From Acidimicrobiia bacterium (GTDB lineage Bacteria > Actinomycetota > Acidimicrobiia > Acidimicrobiales > Poriferisodalaceae): a stretch of DNA of 55,253 nucleotides. The position numbers and the translations under genes were made by a program. Below, piece after piece: positions 1-7,438 of the stretch (position 1 is the stretch's first letter; each line of letters begins with the position of its first letter). The stretch covers positions 1 through 55,253 of the forward strand of contig JAJDTF010000006.1 of NCBI GenBank assembly GCA_022827265.1, given 5' to 3'. The notes beneath the pieces were generated by a model. It was not told where the DNA came from. It worked only from the letters and a program-made list of their open reading frames with translations, and searched no databases.

Positions 1-1
1 G

Positions 2-259
2 ACTCCCGGCAGCACGGTGGTCCGCAGCGACTGGTGCCATGCTGGTGCGGACGCCGCTCTGCGCCCGGGGACAGGTCAGCCGGGCTGGGTGCGCGTAGAC
101 GTGACCGGCAGTGTGTTCGGCCCGTTCAGCGCCTTGTGGCCCGGCCGTCTCGACACGGTGCACGCCTCAGCTTCGGGGCCGGTGGTGCTCAGCGCCGTTG
201 TCGCCGACGACGACCTCGAGCCGGCATTCGGAGCACCTGCGGACTTGGCGCTCTGCTGA
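2..259 (+). CDS. C-terminal end of an unidentified protein (partial)
   Basis: The frame is open from the left edge of the window to the TGA at 257-259, giving at least 85 residues. The composition (rich in Ala, Asp, Gly, Val with GC-rich third positions) looks like real coding sequence of this genome. I see no recognisable domain or motif; the last residues read APADLALC. A GTG at 17 could be an internal start, but an upstream start outside the window is more likely. No function can be assigned. Confidence 0.45.
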   Translation, partial: TPGSTVVRSDWCHAGADAALRPGTGQPGWVRVDVTGSVFGPFSALWPGRLDTVHASASGPVVLSAVVADDDLEPAFGAPADLALC

Positions 260-413
260 TATCGGTCGGCAGGCCGCGCTGCGCGGTAGATAGTGCGCAC
301 GACGCTCGACGCTTCGGCCTCAAACGATCGAGCCTCCCCCGTCTTGTGGGATGGGGCGCTGGGCTCGGCAGGGTCAGGCTATGTCGTGAGGATGCCGACA
401 CGTTTGGACGAGA

Positions 414-440
414 TTGCAACCTTTTGGCAAGCACTATAAG
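414..440 (+). promoter_or_regulatory. possible promoter of the Xre-RES operon
   Basis: TTGCAA at 414-419 and TATAAG at 435-440 are separated by 15 bp, a little short for a sigma-70 type promoter. They lie in an AT-richer patch 36 bp upstream of the ATG at 476. The rest of 260-475 shows no gene. This is a by-eye match only. Confidence 0.3.
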
Positions 441-475
441 TAGCGCAGCGCTCTTCGTGCCGTTATCGTCGAGGC

Positions 476-1258
476 ATGTTCTCAGCGGAGCACATGCTCG
501 GAGGCGACTTGGACGAGGCGGTGGCTGCTGCTGCTGAAGCGGTCCCCGATGTCGTCGCCGCGTTTGACCTCATGGTGCCGCTCGTCTCCACCGAGTGCAG
601 CATCCCCGCGCTGAGGCGCTACTACACACTGGCCGATGCTGCTATCTGGACGCTGCTTGAGGGTGCCGATGTCGTCGCCGCCCCCGCTGGTGCCTCGCAA
701 CCCGACACGGCTCGCGGCAGGATCATCGGGCAATTGATGCAACGCGACATACCTGTGCTTGTCTGGCTCGCGCCCACACCTGACGGAATCGGGTTCGTCA
801 AGGTCGTCGTCGACCGGCTGCGCGGGCATCTTGGCGGGATCCCGAACCAGTGCGTGAGGACTCGTGACGGTATCGACGTTCACCACTTCGACTGGGTGCG
901 TAAGGCGCTAGCGAGCGTGGAACTCGAACGTGCCTACAGCGCACCGCTGCAACGCGCTATGGCGGTGTTCGACCTCTCGAGCGGTGAGGTTGCGGATGCG
1001 ATGGGAGTGTCGCGCCAAGCGGTCGACAAGTGGTTGATCGGCGGGCCTCCATCTGACCGGATCGAGAAGATCGGCGCGCTCGCCGACATCGCCGACATCT
1101 TGCACTACCGGCTGCGGCCAGGGACGCCGCCGACCGCCGTGCGGATGCCATCAGAGGCATACGGAGACCGCAGCATGCTGCAGCTGTTCGCCGACGACGA
1201 GCACGCGTGGCTGCTCGACAGTGTCCGCCGGAGTTTTGACTTCGCCAGCGTGGCGTGA
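476..1258 (+). CDS. Xre-type antitoxin of an Xre-RES toxin-antitoxin pair, with an extra N-terminal domain
   Basis: 260 residues from ATG 476. A helix-turn-helix is visible around residues 168-187 (GEVADAMGVSRQAVDKWL), followed by a roughly 70-residue tail that ends in an 'LQLFADDEHAWLLDSV' segment, the layout of Xre/DUF2384-like antitoxins of the MbcA type. It overlaps the RES-domain gene downstream by 4 bp (GTGA), the usual antitoxin-first order. Known family role: the antitoxin binds and blocks the RES toxin and represses the operon. Oddity: about 160 residues precede the HTH, while MbcA-like antitoxins are usually 110-150 residues in total. I do not recognise this N-terminal part, which contains an alternating hydrophobic stretch near residues 60-105. 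An internal ATG (959) would give only the HTH part, but the longer frame is fully open. Confidence 0.75.
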   Translation: MFSAEHMLGGDLDEAVAAAAEAVPDVVAAFDLMVPLVSTECSIPALRRYYTLADAAIWTLLEGADVVAAPAGASQPDTARGRIIGQLMQRDIPVLVWLAPTPDGIGFVKVVVDRLRGHLGGIPNQCVRTRDGIDVHHFDWVRKALASVELERAYSAPLQRAMAVFDLSSGEVADAMGVSRQAVDKWLIGGPPSDRIEKIGALADIADILHYRLRPGTPPTAVRMPSEAYGDRSMLQLFADDEHAWLLDSVRRSFDFASVA

Positions 1259-1791
1259 CCGTGCGAACAGTCGAAATCGGCGAGCAGACGTATTTCCGCA
1301 TCGCCGACGCACACTGGACCGACCCGCTCGACGCATCCCATGCGGCGAGGGGCACAGGGCAGCGATGGAATCCGCCTAGCATCCCGTGTCTCTATCTCAA
1401 CGGGGATCGTCCGACCGTCGATGCCAACCTTCGCCGAGTCATCGGGCCGTACCCGTATGCACAGTTCCTCGATCCTGCGACTGCGCCCGTAGTGCTCGAG
1501 GTAGAGCTGCCTCGGGGTGTGGCGGCAGACGTCTACACCCCTCAAGGTGTGTCCGAGGTTGGACTGCCGTCGAGTTACCCGTTCGATCACAGCGGGAACC
1601 TGGTTCCCCATCAGCGATGCCAAGCCGTCGGGCAAGCAGTTCTCGATGTGGGACTCGACGGCGTCGACTGCCGATCAGCAGCAACCGGAGGGGATCGGGA
1701 GCTTGCATGGTTCCCTCTTGACCGACAGGCCACAGTGCTCACGAAGCACACCTTCGACGACTGGCGCGACGCCTCCAGAACCGCCTCCTGA
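1255..1791 (+). CDS. RES-domain toxin (NAD-targeting family)
   Basis: 178 residues from a GTG overlapping the antitoxin stop. The RES signature is clear: Arg15 in YFRIAD, GQRWNPP at residues 35-41 followed by CLYLN, and near the end Ser141 in DCRSA followed by ELAWFP. RES toxins (for example MbcT) degrade NAD+ by hydrolysis or phosphorolysis. The position where the canonical catalytic Glu is expected (after CLYLNGDRPT) reads Asp-Ala-Asn rather than an obvious Glu. I cannot tell whether this is a subfamily feature or loss of activity. Co-transcribed and probably translationally coupled with the antitoxin. The gene is intact, while its downstream neighbour is decayed. Confidence 0.82.
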   Translation: MTVRTVEIGEQTYFRIADAHWTDPLDASHAARGTGQRWNPPSIPCLYLNGDRPTVDANLRRVIGPYPYAQFLDPATAPVVLEVELPRGVAADVYTPQGVSEVGLPSSYPFDHSGNLVPHQRCQAVGQAVLDVGLDGVDCRSAATGGDRELAWFPLDRQATVLTKHTFDDWRDASRTAS

Positions 1792-1823
1792 GCATCTCAT
1801 CGACACCGGCCTTGGCTTGACGG

Positions 1824-2182
1824 GTGCTGCAATCAACTCCCGTCGTGCTCGTCGAGGGTCCTCGGGCTTGTGGCAAGACTTGGACGGGCGGCGACGCGGC
1901 CCGCAGCGCTGCGCTGCTCGATGCTCTCCGGCCGATTCACGCACCGTCGCGGCCTACCTGAGCGCACTGGAACGGCTCTTCATCGTGGAGAACCTGACGC
2001 CATGGCCGGTGGACTTACGATCTCGCGCCCACTTGGCGAGCACGCCGATTCGACTGCGAGACAAGGTCGACTTCGACAAGACCGGCGAACCCGCGAGGCT
2101 CCTGGTGATCACCGCTGGCGGGTATGCCTACGAAAGGCCAGACGGCGTGACCGTCGCCCCCATCACCACCCTCGGCCCGTAG
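1824..2182 (+). pseudogene. remnant of an AAA_14 / DUF4143-family ATPase
   Basis: In the frame starting at 1842 a Walker A region reads VVLVEGPRACGKT, the hallmark of the AAA_14/DUF4143 ATPases. In a different frame (ending at TAG 2180-2182) the C-terminal domain can be read: TVAAYLSALERLFIVENLTPW, then EPARLLVITAGGYAYERPDG and the terminal PITTLGP. The full family is about 400 residues, so some 250-300 residues between Walker A and the C-terminal part have been lost, together with a frame change near 1930. There is no usable start. This is a deletion-frameshift relic adjoining a toxin-antitoxin pair. Confidence 0.7.
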
Positions 2183-2186
2183 ATGC

Positions 2187-2957
2187 CTATGTGTGTCTTT
2201 CGATTTCGCAGACTCCCCCCGGAAGTGCCCGCAGTGTCACTCTGTCACCGTCGACAAGCTCGAAGACGTAGGTCTTGAACGGCACAGTGGTGGGGATCGC
2301 GTCGGCGCCTTGTCCGAGCTTGCGCCAAGATGGACCGAAACCGTCTCCAGTTTCATTCACCGTCACCAGGCCACCTATGTACCCAGCCGAACCTTCGGCC
2401 GGCACCCAACAGCCTTGGCCGCGATAGCCGAAGGCTGAATGAGTGTTGGGGGCCGGCATGAAGTCGCCGAACCTGCCGGTGCTCTCCGTGAACCGCCAGA
2501 ATCCGGCTTGAATGTCCTTGCCGACGGTGAAGGTGGCCTTGCTTTCTCCGCTGCTGCTTGCTGCTTGGACCGTTGCGGTGGCGGCCAAATTTCCATTCTG
2601 GCGTTGACTTATCCAGTCGAGCACGGCTCTCGCGGTGGCGACTCGATCCGGGCCGGCAAGGCGCACGATCACCGTCAAGCCGTCTACGGCGCTGTTCGGT
2701 ACTGCTTTGGTGCCGCCGAGAACTACGACTTGCTGTCGGTCGATCATGTCCGTGTCGCCGGGTTCCACAACGCACTTGGTATCGAGCACCTGCCAGGACG
2801 CGACCAACTCGGCCATGGCGGCGTCGCCGGGTGCAGCAACCACGGCGTAGGTCCCGTCGGCACACTTCGGTTCTGATGCCGGGTGCGCTGCGGCGGCCGA
2901 CGTCAACGCTCCGACGGTCAGCGCCACTGTCAGCCCAGCAGCCAGCAGCTTCTGCAT
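2187..2957 (-). CDS. secreted protein with a cell-wall-binding (CWB2-like) motif
   Basis: 256 residues. A clean signal peptide is visible at residues 1-23 (MQKLL, hydrophobic core, cleavage near SAAAA/HP). Residues about 75-115 carry VVVLGGTKAVPNSAV and RLAGPDRVATARAV, which match the cell-wall-binding repeat 2 consensus (V-GG...avs...v, R-aG-dRyaTA). Only one such unit is seen, whereas classical CWB2 proteins have three. The C-terminal half is a Trp/Gly-rich domain I do not recognise. A strong Shine-Dalgarno (AGGAGG complement at 2965-2970) precedes the ATG. Probably exported and wall-associated; the exact role is unknown. Confidence 0.7.
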   Translation of the reverse strand: MQKLLAAGLTVALTVGALTSAAAAHPASEPKCADGTYAVVAAPGDAAMAELVASWQVLDTKCVVEPGDTDMIDRQQVVVLGGTKAVPNSAVDGLTVIVRLAGPDRVATARAVLDWISQRQNGNLAATATVQAASSSGESKATFTVGKDIQAGFWRFTESTGRFGDFMPAPNTHSAFGYRGQGCWVPAEGSAGYIGGLVTVNETGDGFGPSWRKLGQGADAIPTTVPFKTYVFELVDGDRVTLRALPGGVCEIERHT

Positions 2958-3039
2958 TGGGTTCCTCCTCTGCTCTGTCGCGTTAGGGGACGCTACAAAT
3001 GGCCGTGACAGCGTGCCGTGTGATGAACTGCGGTTGCGG

Positions 3040-3112
3040 TAGGCCGCCCGGGACTCGAACCCGGCACCTTGGGATTAAAAGTCCCCTGCTCTACCCGATG
3101 AGCTAGCGGCCC
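3040..3112 (-). tRNA. tRNA-Lys (anticodon TTT)
   Basis: The minus strand folds into a 73-nt cloverleaf. Its 5' arm GGGCCGC pairs with 3' GCGGCCT, the D-arm is AGCTCATCGGGTAGAGC, the anticodon loop CTTTTAA carries TTT, and the T-arm contains GGGTTCGAGTCCC. The discriminator base is A. The CCA end is not encoded, as is common in actinobacteria. Confidence 0.93.
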
Positions 3113-3192
3113 GACGTCCGCAGGCGCCGATCCGGCGCTCCGGCACTCGTATCGAGGCTACTGGCGGGGCTTCTCGCTCTAGCCTGACGCCA

Positions 3193-3390
3193 GTGTCTCC
3201 AGCATCCGGGCTCGAAGAGCCGCCTCCTGCAGCCACGATGCCCGCCGCGGCATCTGAGCCGGATCTGCTCAGCGAGGCCGAGCTGGATGCCATCGAGGAC
3301 GGTCTGGCACGAGCGGAGCGAACCCTGAGCCTGCTGGCCGACGACGACATCGATGCCGCAGCGGCAACGGCCTGGCTCACCGAATCCTGA
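3193..3390 (+). CDS. small acidic helical protein of unknown function
   Basis: 65 residues from GTG 3193 (or 50 from ATG 3238). The C-terminal half, LSEAELDAIEDGLARAERTL, is predicted helical. It resembles the coiled region of small DksA/TraR-like proteins but lacks the zinc-finger cysteines. It sits between tRNA-Lys and a convergent histidine phosphatase gene. No function can be assigned. Confidence 0.45.
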   Translation: MSPASGLEEPPPAATMPAAASEPDLLSEAELDAIEDGLARAERTLSLLADDDIDAAAATAWLTES

Positions 3391-3417
3391 GCGGCGGCGT
3401 CCCGAGAGCCGACGCGG

Positions 3418-4122
3418 CTACTCGATGGTGAGGTCGATGTTCGACGAGACCAGTTCGACTCGGTTACGAGGCTCCAGCTGATCCCAGCTCCAGGTGGCGT
3501 CGGCTGCAGCGCCGTCGAGCCAGAACCAGCGGCCCGCCAGGTTCGGCACCCGCTCGTCGCCGAGGCCCACCCGCGCGTCGATTGTCTTGAGCACACCTGC
3601 GTGGCCCACGAGCAGCACGCGGCCGCAGACAGACATATGCCGCCGCAGGGCCGGCAGCAACCGCCGGGCAATGCTGTCTTCAGACTCGAAACCCGGCGGC
3701 CACCGCCTCGCTTCGACATCGCCGGGCCAGCCCTCGTCGATCTCGGCCCGGGTGAGGCCTTCCCACGGTCCCGCACTGCGCTCGCGCAGTGCCGCATCGG
3801 TCACGACGTCGCTCACGCCGAGCTGCTTGGCAATGATCTCGGCGGTGTGCCGCGCCCGTTGCAGATCGCTGGACACGATCAGATCGAATGCGGGCAGGTC
3901 GAACGCATGCCGACCGGTATGCAGATCGCGCCCCCGCATCACCGGCGTCCGCCAGCTGTTGTCCGCGGCAGCGAGCGTCGTCGCCAAGGAGTCGGAGGCG
4001 ATCTCCGCCTGCCGTTCGCCGAGGCCGGTCAATGCGGGATCGGCCTGTCCCTGCCAGCGGCCGCGCAGATTCCACTCGGATTGACCATGCCGCACCGCCA
4101 GCAGCTCTGAATGCTGTGTCAC
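3418..4122 (-). CDS. histidine phosphatase family protein (phosphoglycerate-mutase-like)
   Basis: 234 residues from a GTG at 4120-4122. The frame stays open farther upstream, but the family core begins right here with LLAVRHGQSEWN. The RHG motif supplies the phospho-accepting His. RGRWQGQADPALTGLGERQA is the typical next block, SSDLQRARHTAEII the substrate-binding helix, LRERSAGPWEGL contains the proton-donor Glu, and VGHAGVLK the second catalytic His. The family covers phosphoglycerate mutases, phosphatases for sugars and nucleotides, and alpha-ribazole phosphatase, so the substrate cannot be decided. It diverges from the MoaD/ThiS gene with a 62-bp gap that must hold both promoters. Confidence 0.85.
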   Translation of the reverse strand: MTQHSELLAVRHGQSEWNLRGRWQGQADPALTGLGERQAEIASDSLATTLAAADNSWRTPVMRGRDLHTGRHAFDLPAFDLIVSSDLQRARHTAEIIAKQLGVSDVVTDAALRERSAGPWEGLTRAEIDEGWPGDVEARRWPPGFESEDSIARRLLPALRRHMSVCGRVLLVGHAGVLKTIDARVGLGDERVPNLAGRWFWLDGAAADATWSWDQLEPRNRVELVSSNIDLTIE

Positions 4123-4184
4123 GGCGCCCGACCGTAGCGGGCCGCCTGCGTTGCCTCCGGGACGTGATCGGTAGCATCGCGGCG

Positions 4185-4427
4185 ATGCCGACGGTGACGA
4201 TCCGCCTGTTCGCGGGTGCGCGAGAAGCGGCTGGCGTCGGCAGCACTCAAACCGAGGCGTCCTCGGTCGCCGAAGCACTGGACTGGGCGAAGGCGAGTTT
4301 CGGCGAGGGCTTCGCCGCTGTTCTGGCAGCCAGCAGGGTCTGGCTGAATGGTGAACCGGCGCACGGGGAGTTGCGGCTCAGCACCGGAGACGAGATCGCC
4401 GTCCTGCCGCCCGTCTCGGGCGGCTGA
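4185..4427 (+). CDS. MoaD/ThiS-family sulfur-carrier protein
   Basis: 80 residues from ATG 4185. The sequence starts TVTIRLFAGAREAAG, a typical beta-grasp MoaD start, and ends ..DEIAVLPPVSGG. The C-terminal Gly-Gly is the site that is adenylated and turned into a thiocarboxylate in MoaD, ThiS and related carriers. Neither moaE nor an adenylyltransferase is nearby, so the pathway (molybdopterin or another sulfur transfer) is open. A membrane protein gene follows after 11 bp. Confidence 0.8.
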   Translation: MPTVTIRLFAGAREAAGVGSTQTEASSVAEALDWAKASFGEGFAAVLAASRVWLNGEPAHGELRLSTGDEIAVLPPVSGG

Positions 4428-4438
4428 GCGGCGGCTGC

Positions 4439-5458
4439 ATGGTGGCAGCGTCGCCGGATCTTGAGCCGGCGCGGCCGCGAACCTCCACAGCAGCGCAGTG
4501 GCTCGGCCCTGCGGTCGCATTGGGTGATGCCACCATCAGTGGCGGACTGATCTGGTTCGCCGGGCTGATCGGTGCCTTGTGGGCGGGTGCGGTGACGTTC
4601 GGCATCGCCATGACAGCGGTCGCCATGCTCGGCGCCTGGCAGGCGGCGGGCGTTCGCAGCCGCGCCGGAGCGACACACCCATCGTCGAGCGGAACGAGGA
4701 CGAGACCGCAGGTTGCCGAATCGCCGGTGCTTCTTCAGAGTCATCGGCTGCCTGCTGCCGCGCTTGCCGGCGCCGTCGGATTCGCAGGTGTCCTCGACAC
4801 CCGCCTGGCGGGGGTGGTCGTCGGTGCAGCGGTCGCCGCCAGCTTCATCGTGGTCGCAGTCTTGCGACCCCGACGCCCCGACGCCACAGCTGTGCCTGGG
4901 GGACAGGCGTCGCCGCTGCGGTTCCTGGCCGGCGCTGGGCTGCTGATCCGCACGTGGATGCAGGTCGGCGTCGGGGCGGCGTGCTCGGCGACCGTCGCTC
5001 GCTACTCGCTGGGAGCGGCCCTGGTGCTCGTGAGCGCGGCTGCGGTCTACGACGCCAGCGCTCACCTCAGTGCGTCGGGTCGGCAGCCGGGGCTGCGCGG
5101 TCCGCTGATGGGGGCGGTTGCCGCTGTGATCTCTGTCTTCGCCCTGACTGGCTTGAGCGTGCCGCCGTTTGCGCCCACCGATGTCATCAAGTTCGGCGCG
5201 GTCGCGGCCCTGACGCTGCCGCTCGGCCCCGCGCTCGCCAGACCGAACACCCCGTTCGCCGCTCGTCGAGAGCATCTCCAGGCCGACGAGTCGAACGCCG
5301 ACAGTCGATCGGCCGCCGATAGCGGCGCCGCGGAGCCCGCAGGTGCGCTCCAGCGAGCGTGGCAGCGGCTGGCCGGGGAGTGGGCCGTGCGCAGGCTCGA
5401 TTCGCTGAGCGTCACGGCCCTGGCGTGGATGTGGGGCTTGGGACTCCTCGCCATCTGA
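4439..5458 (+). CDS. polytopic membrane protein, distantly CdsA-like
   Basis: 339 residues with about 7-8 hydrophobic segments in two blocks (residues about 20-70 and 100-265) separated by a Ser/Arg-rich loop. A segment with YDASAHL followed by a glycine-rich membrane helix and a proline-rich VPPFAPTD loop recalls the layout of phosphatidate cytidylyltransferases (CdsA). The diagnostic CdsA signature is not clear, so this is only a resemblance. It could run with the MoaD/ThiS gene upstream (11-bp gap). Confidence 0.55.
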   Translation: MVAASPDLEPARPRTSTAAQWLGPAVALGDATISGGLIWFAGLIGALWAGAVTFGIAMTAVAMLGAWQAAGVRSRAGATHPSSSGTRTRPQVAESPVLLQSHRLPAAALAGAVGFAGVLDTRLAGVVVGAAVAASFIVVAVLRPRRPDATAVPGGQASPLRFLAGAGLLIRTWMQVGVGAACSATVARYSLGAALVLVSAAAVYDASAHLSASGRQPGLRGPLMGAVAAVISVFALTGLSVPPFAPTDVIKFGAVAALTLPLGPALARPNTPFAARREHLQADESNADSRSAADSGAAEPAGALQRAWQRLAGEWAVRRLDSLSVTALAWMWGLGLLAI

Positions 5459-5479
5459 ACGTCTCGTCCGAGCGGCGCA

Positions 5480-6802
5480 ATGGCTCACTCAGTTCGTGAC
5501 GCCGCGGTGATCTGCGTAGCGTTATCGGCCGTGGCACCCGAAGTACCCGACCGCCAGATGCTCGGTGAGCATGGCCGCGTCTTGCGGGTTGCCTTGCTGT
5601 GCATGCATACCTCGCCGTTGCGCCAGCCCGGCAGCGGCGACGGTGGCGGCTTGAACGTGTACGTGCGCGAACTCACTGCCGCGCTGGCGCATCTCGGTGT
5701 CGACTGCGACATCTACACACGCCGCACCGATCCGTCGCAGCCCGACGAGCTCGAGGTGGAGTCTGGGGTGAGTGTCACCCACATCGATGCTGGCGCCCCG
5801 TCCCTCGACAAGGACGATCTGCCGGCGGTTGTCTCAGCGTTTGCAGACCGGGTCGGCGAACATCTCGCACATCGCCCGGTCGACGCAATTCACGCTCACT
5901 ACTGGTTGAGCGGCATGGCCGGGCACCAGCTCAAGCACCGCCTCGACATTCCCTTGGCAGTCACCTTTCACACGCTGGGGCGCGTCAAGACGAGCAACGG
6001 CGATGCCGAGCCGCGCCACCGCGGCGACGCAGAGCAACGAGTCATTGACTGTGCGGACGTCGTGTTCACCTCCGGCGCCGCTGAGGCCGCCCAGCTCAGG
6101 TCGCTGTACGACGTCGCGCCCGAGCGCCTCCACGTGCTGACACCCGGCGTGGACCGCGCCATGTTCGCGCCGGGTCAGCGCCATGCGGCGCGTGCGGCGA
6201 TCGGCCTGGCGCCAGGGCCGGTGCTGCTGTTCGTCGGCCGCCTGCAGCCGCTGAAGGGGGCCGAGCTGGCCGTCGAGACACTCGCAGCGACGAGAGCTGC
6301 TGGCGCAGCGGGCGCTCACGCCCAGCTCGTCGTTGTGGGAGGGCCGAGCGGTCCGCACGGCGAGGTCACGCTGGCGCGCTTGAAAGCCATGACGGACGAC
6401 TTGGCGGTAACGGAACATGTGCGGTTCGTCGATCCGCTCCCGCACTACCTGCTGTCGACCTACTACCGGGCCGCCGACGTGTGCTTGGTGCCCAGCCGGT
6501 CGGAGTCGTTCGGACTGGTCGCGCTCGAAGCCGCAGCGTGCGGGACACCGGTCGTTGCGTCCGATGTCGGCGGTCTGCGCGACAACGTCGTCGAGGGCGA
6601 TACCGGCTACCTCATCGCCAGCCGCAGCAGCGACGCGTTCGCCCGCCGGGTCATCGACATCCTCGCTGATCCGCTGCTCGCGCTGCGCCTCGGCGATGCC
6701 GGATCTCGCCGCGCCGAGCGCTACAGCTGGCGCGCAAGTGCAGCCGCAGCGCTGGAAGTGCTCGACACCGCGGCCCGGCGCGAGCTCGTCGCCTGCCTGT
6801 GA
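5480..6802 (+). CDS. mshA: D-inositol-3-phosphate glycosyltransferase (mycothiol biosynthesis)
   Basis: GT4-family glycosyltransferase of 440 residues (or 414 from ATG 5558, which may be the real start because the conserved part begins at RVLRVALL). MshA joins GlcNAc from UDP-GlcNAc to inositol-3-phosphate, the first step of mycothiol synthesis. MshA hallmarks are seen: QPGSGDGGGLNVYVREL near the N-terminus, AHYWLSG, TFHTLGRVK, PGVDRAMFAPG, LLFVGRLQPLKG, and the EX7E region ESFGLVALEAAACGTPV. The next gene overlaps by 4 bp and is YbjN-like, the same pairing as Rv0486-Rv0487 in M. tuberculosis, which supports the call. Confidence 0.88.
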   Translation: MAHSVRDAAVICVALSAVAPEVPDRQMLGEHGRVLRVALLCMHTSPLRQPGSGDGGGLNVYVRELTAALAHLGVDCDIYTRRTDPSQPDELEVESGVSVTHIDAGAPSLDKDDLPAVVSAFADRVGEHLAHRPVDAIHAHYWLSGMAGHQLKHRLDIPLAVTFHTLGRVKTSNGDAEPRHRGDAEQRVIDCADVVFTSGAAEAAQLRSLYDVAPERLHVLTPGVDRAMFAPGQRHAARAAIGLAPGPVLLFVGRLQPLKGAELAVETLAATRAAGAAGAHAQLVVVGGPSGPHGEVTLARLKAMTDDLAVTEHVRFVDPLPHYLLSTYYRAADVCLVPSRSESFGLVALEAAACGTPVVASDVGGLRDNVVEGDTGYLIASRSSDAFARRVIDILADPLLALRLGDAGSRRAERYSWRASAAAALEVLDTAARRELVACL

Positions 6803-7275
6803 CGCGCCGGCCGGCGACCGACGCCGAACTCGATCGGCTCGAGGCTCGTATGGACGACTGGCTCGCCGACTGGGCACGCTCACAGGCCGATGGCGGCCCC
6901 GACGAGCGTCCGATGCTGCTCGACGTGACCCGTGAGGAGGAGGTGCCGCGGCGCTGGTACGTGCGCCTGGCGGGAGAGTCACGAGATGTCATCGCCATCT
7001 GGCTGACGCTGCGCCAGCGCACATTGGCCTATGAGTCCTACGTCCTCCCGACGCCACAGCACCGACCGGACCAGGTGGCCGACTTCGTTCTGCGTCGCAA
7101 CTATTCGCTGGTGGGTGCTCAATACGGGGTCGGTCCCGAGGATGCCGTGTTCTTGACGGGGGAGCTGCCCACCCACTGCGTCGACGAAGACGAGCTGGAC
7201 CGGATCGTCGGATCGCTCTGGGCGTACATCGAGCGTGACTTCACGACGCTGATCCGCTTGGGTTTCAAGAAGTAA
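6799..7275 (+). CDS. YbjN-domain protein (Rv0487-like)
   Basis: 158 residues from GTG 6799 (GTGA overlap with mshA). The body has the YbjN/type III chaperone-like pattern: LAGESRDVIAIWLTLRQRTL, ESYVLPTP, LRRNYSLVGAQYGV and GELPTHCVDEDELDRIVGSL. YbjN-fold proteins are thought to be chaperone-like or regulatory; this actinobacterial version is constantly found beside mshA. The role is unknown, but translational coupling to mshA suggests a link to the mycothiol pathway (inference). Confidence 0.78.
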   Translation: MTRRPATDAELDRLEARMDDWLADWARSQADGGPDERPMLLDVTREEEVPRRWYVRLAGESRDVIAIWLTLRQRTLAYESYVLPTPQHRPDQVADFVLRRNYSLVGAQYGVGPEDAVFLTGELPTHCVDEDELDRIVGSLWAYIERDFTTLIRLGFKK

Positions 7276-7289
7276 GCAGCGAAAATCAT

Positions 7290-7318
7290 TTGACACGTTT
7301 CATTGATTTCTGATTGAT
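7290..7318 (+). promoter_or_regulatory. possible promoter upstream of proC
   Basis: A perfect TTGACA at 7290-7295 is followed 17 bp later by a weak -10-like ATTGAT (7313-7318), within a conspicuously AT-rich 50-bp patch. It lies directly after the YbjN gene and upstream of the 7327-7388 hairpin and proC. Confidence 0.35.
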
Positions 7319-7326
7319 TTGGTTTA

Positions 7327-7388
7327 TGCCGGGGCACTCGCCGGCAGGCCGCAGGGAAGTGTCCCACTTCACCGCGAGTGCCCCGGCA
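7327..7388. repeat. long perfect inverted repeat with a nested hairpin in the proC leader
   Basis: TGCCGGGGCACTCG (7327-7340) is the exact reverse complement of CGAGTGCCCCGGCA (7375-7388), a 14-bp stem. Inside the 34-nt loop GAAGTG and CACTTC form a second 6-bp stem with a 3-nt loop. No U-tract follows on either strand, so it is not a standard intrinsic terminator. It lies 50 bp before the proC start. Confidence 0.75.
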
Positions 7389-7438
7389 CCGCCATTGGGT
7401 TTGGCAGCGGTCGCGATGCGGTCCGATACCGTGACCGC

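Noticed and set aside
4247-5488. 413-codon minus-strand open frame opposite the CdsA-like membrane protein
   Set aside because: Arg/Gln/Gly-rich shadow without motifs; the plus-strand reading gives clean membrane helices.
5834-6982. 382-codon minus-strand open frame opposite mshA
   Set aside because: Shadow of mshA; no motif.
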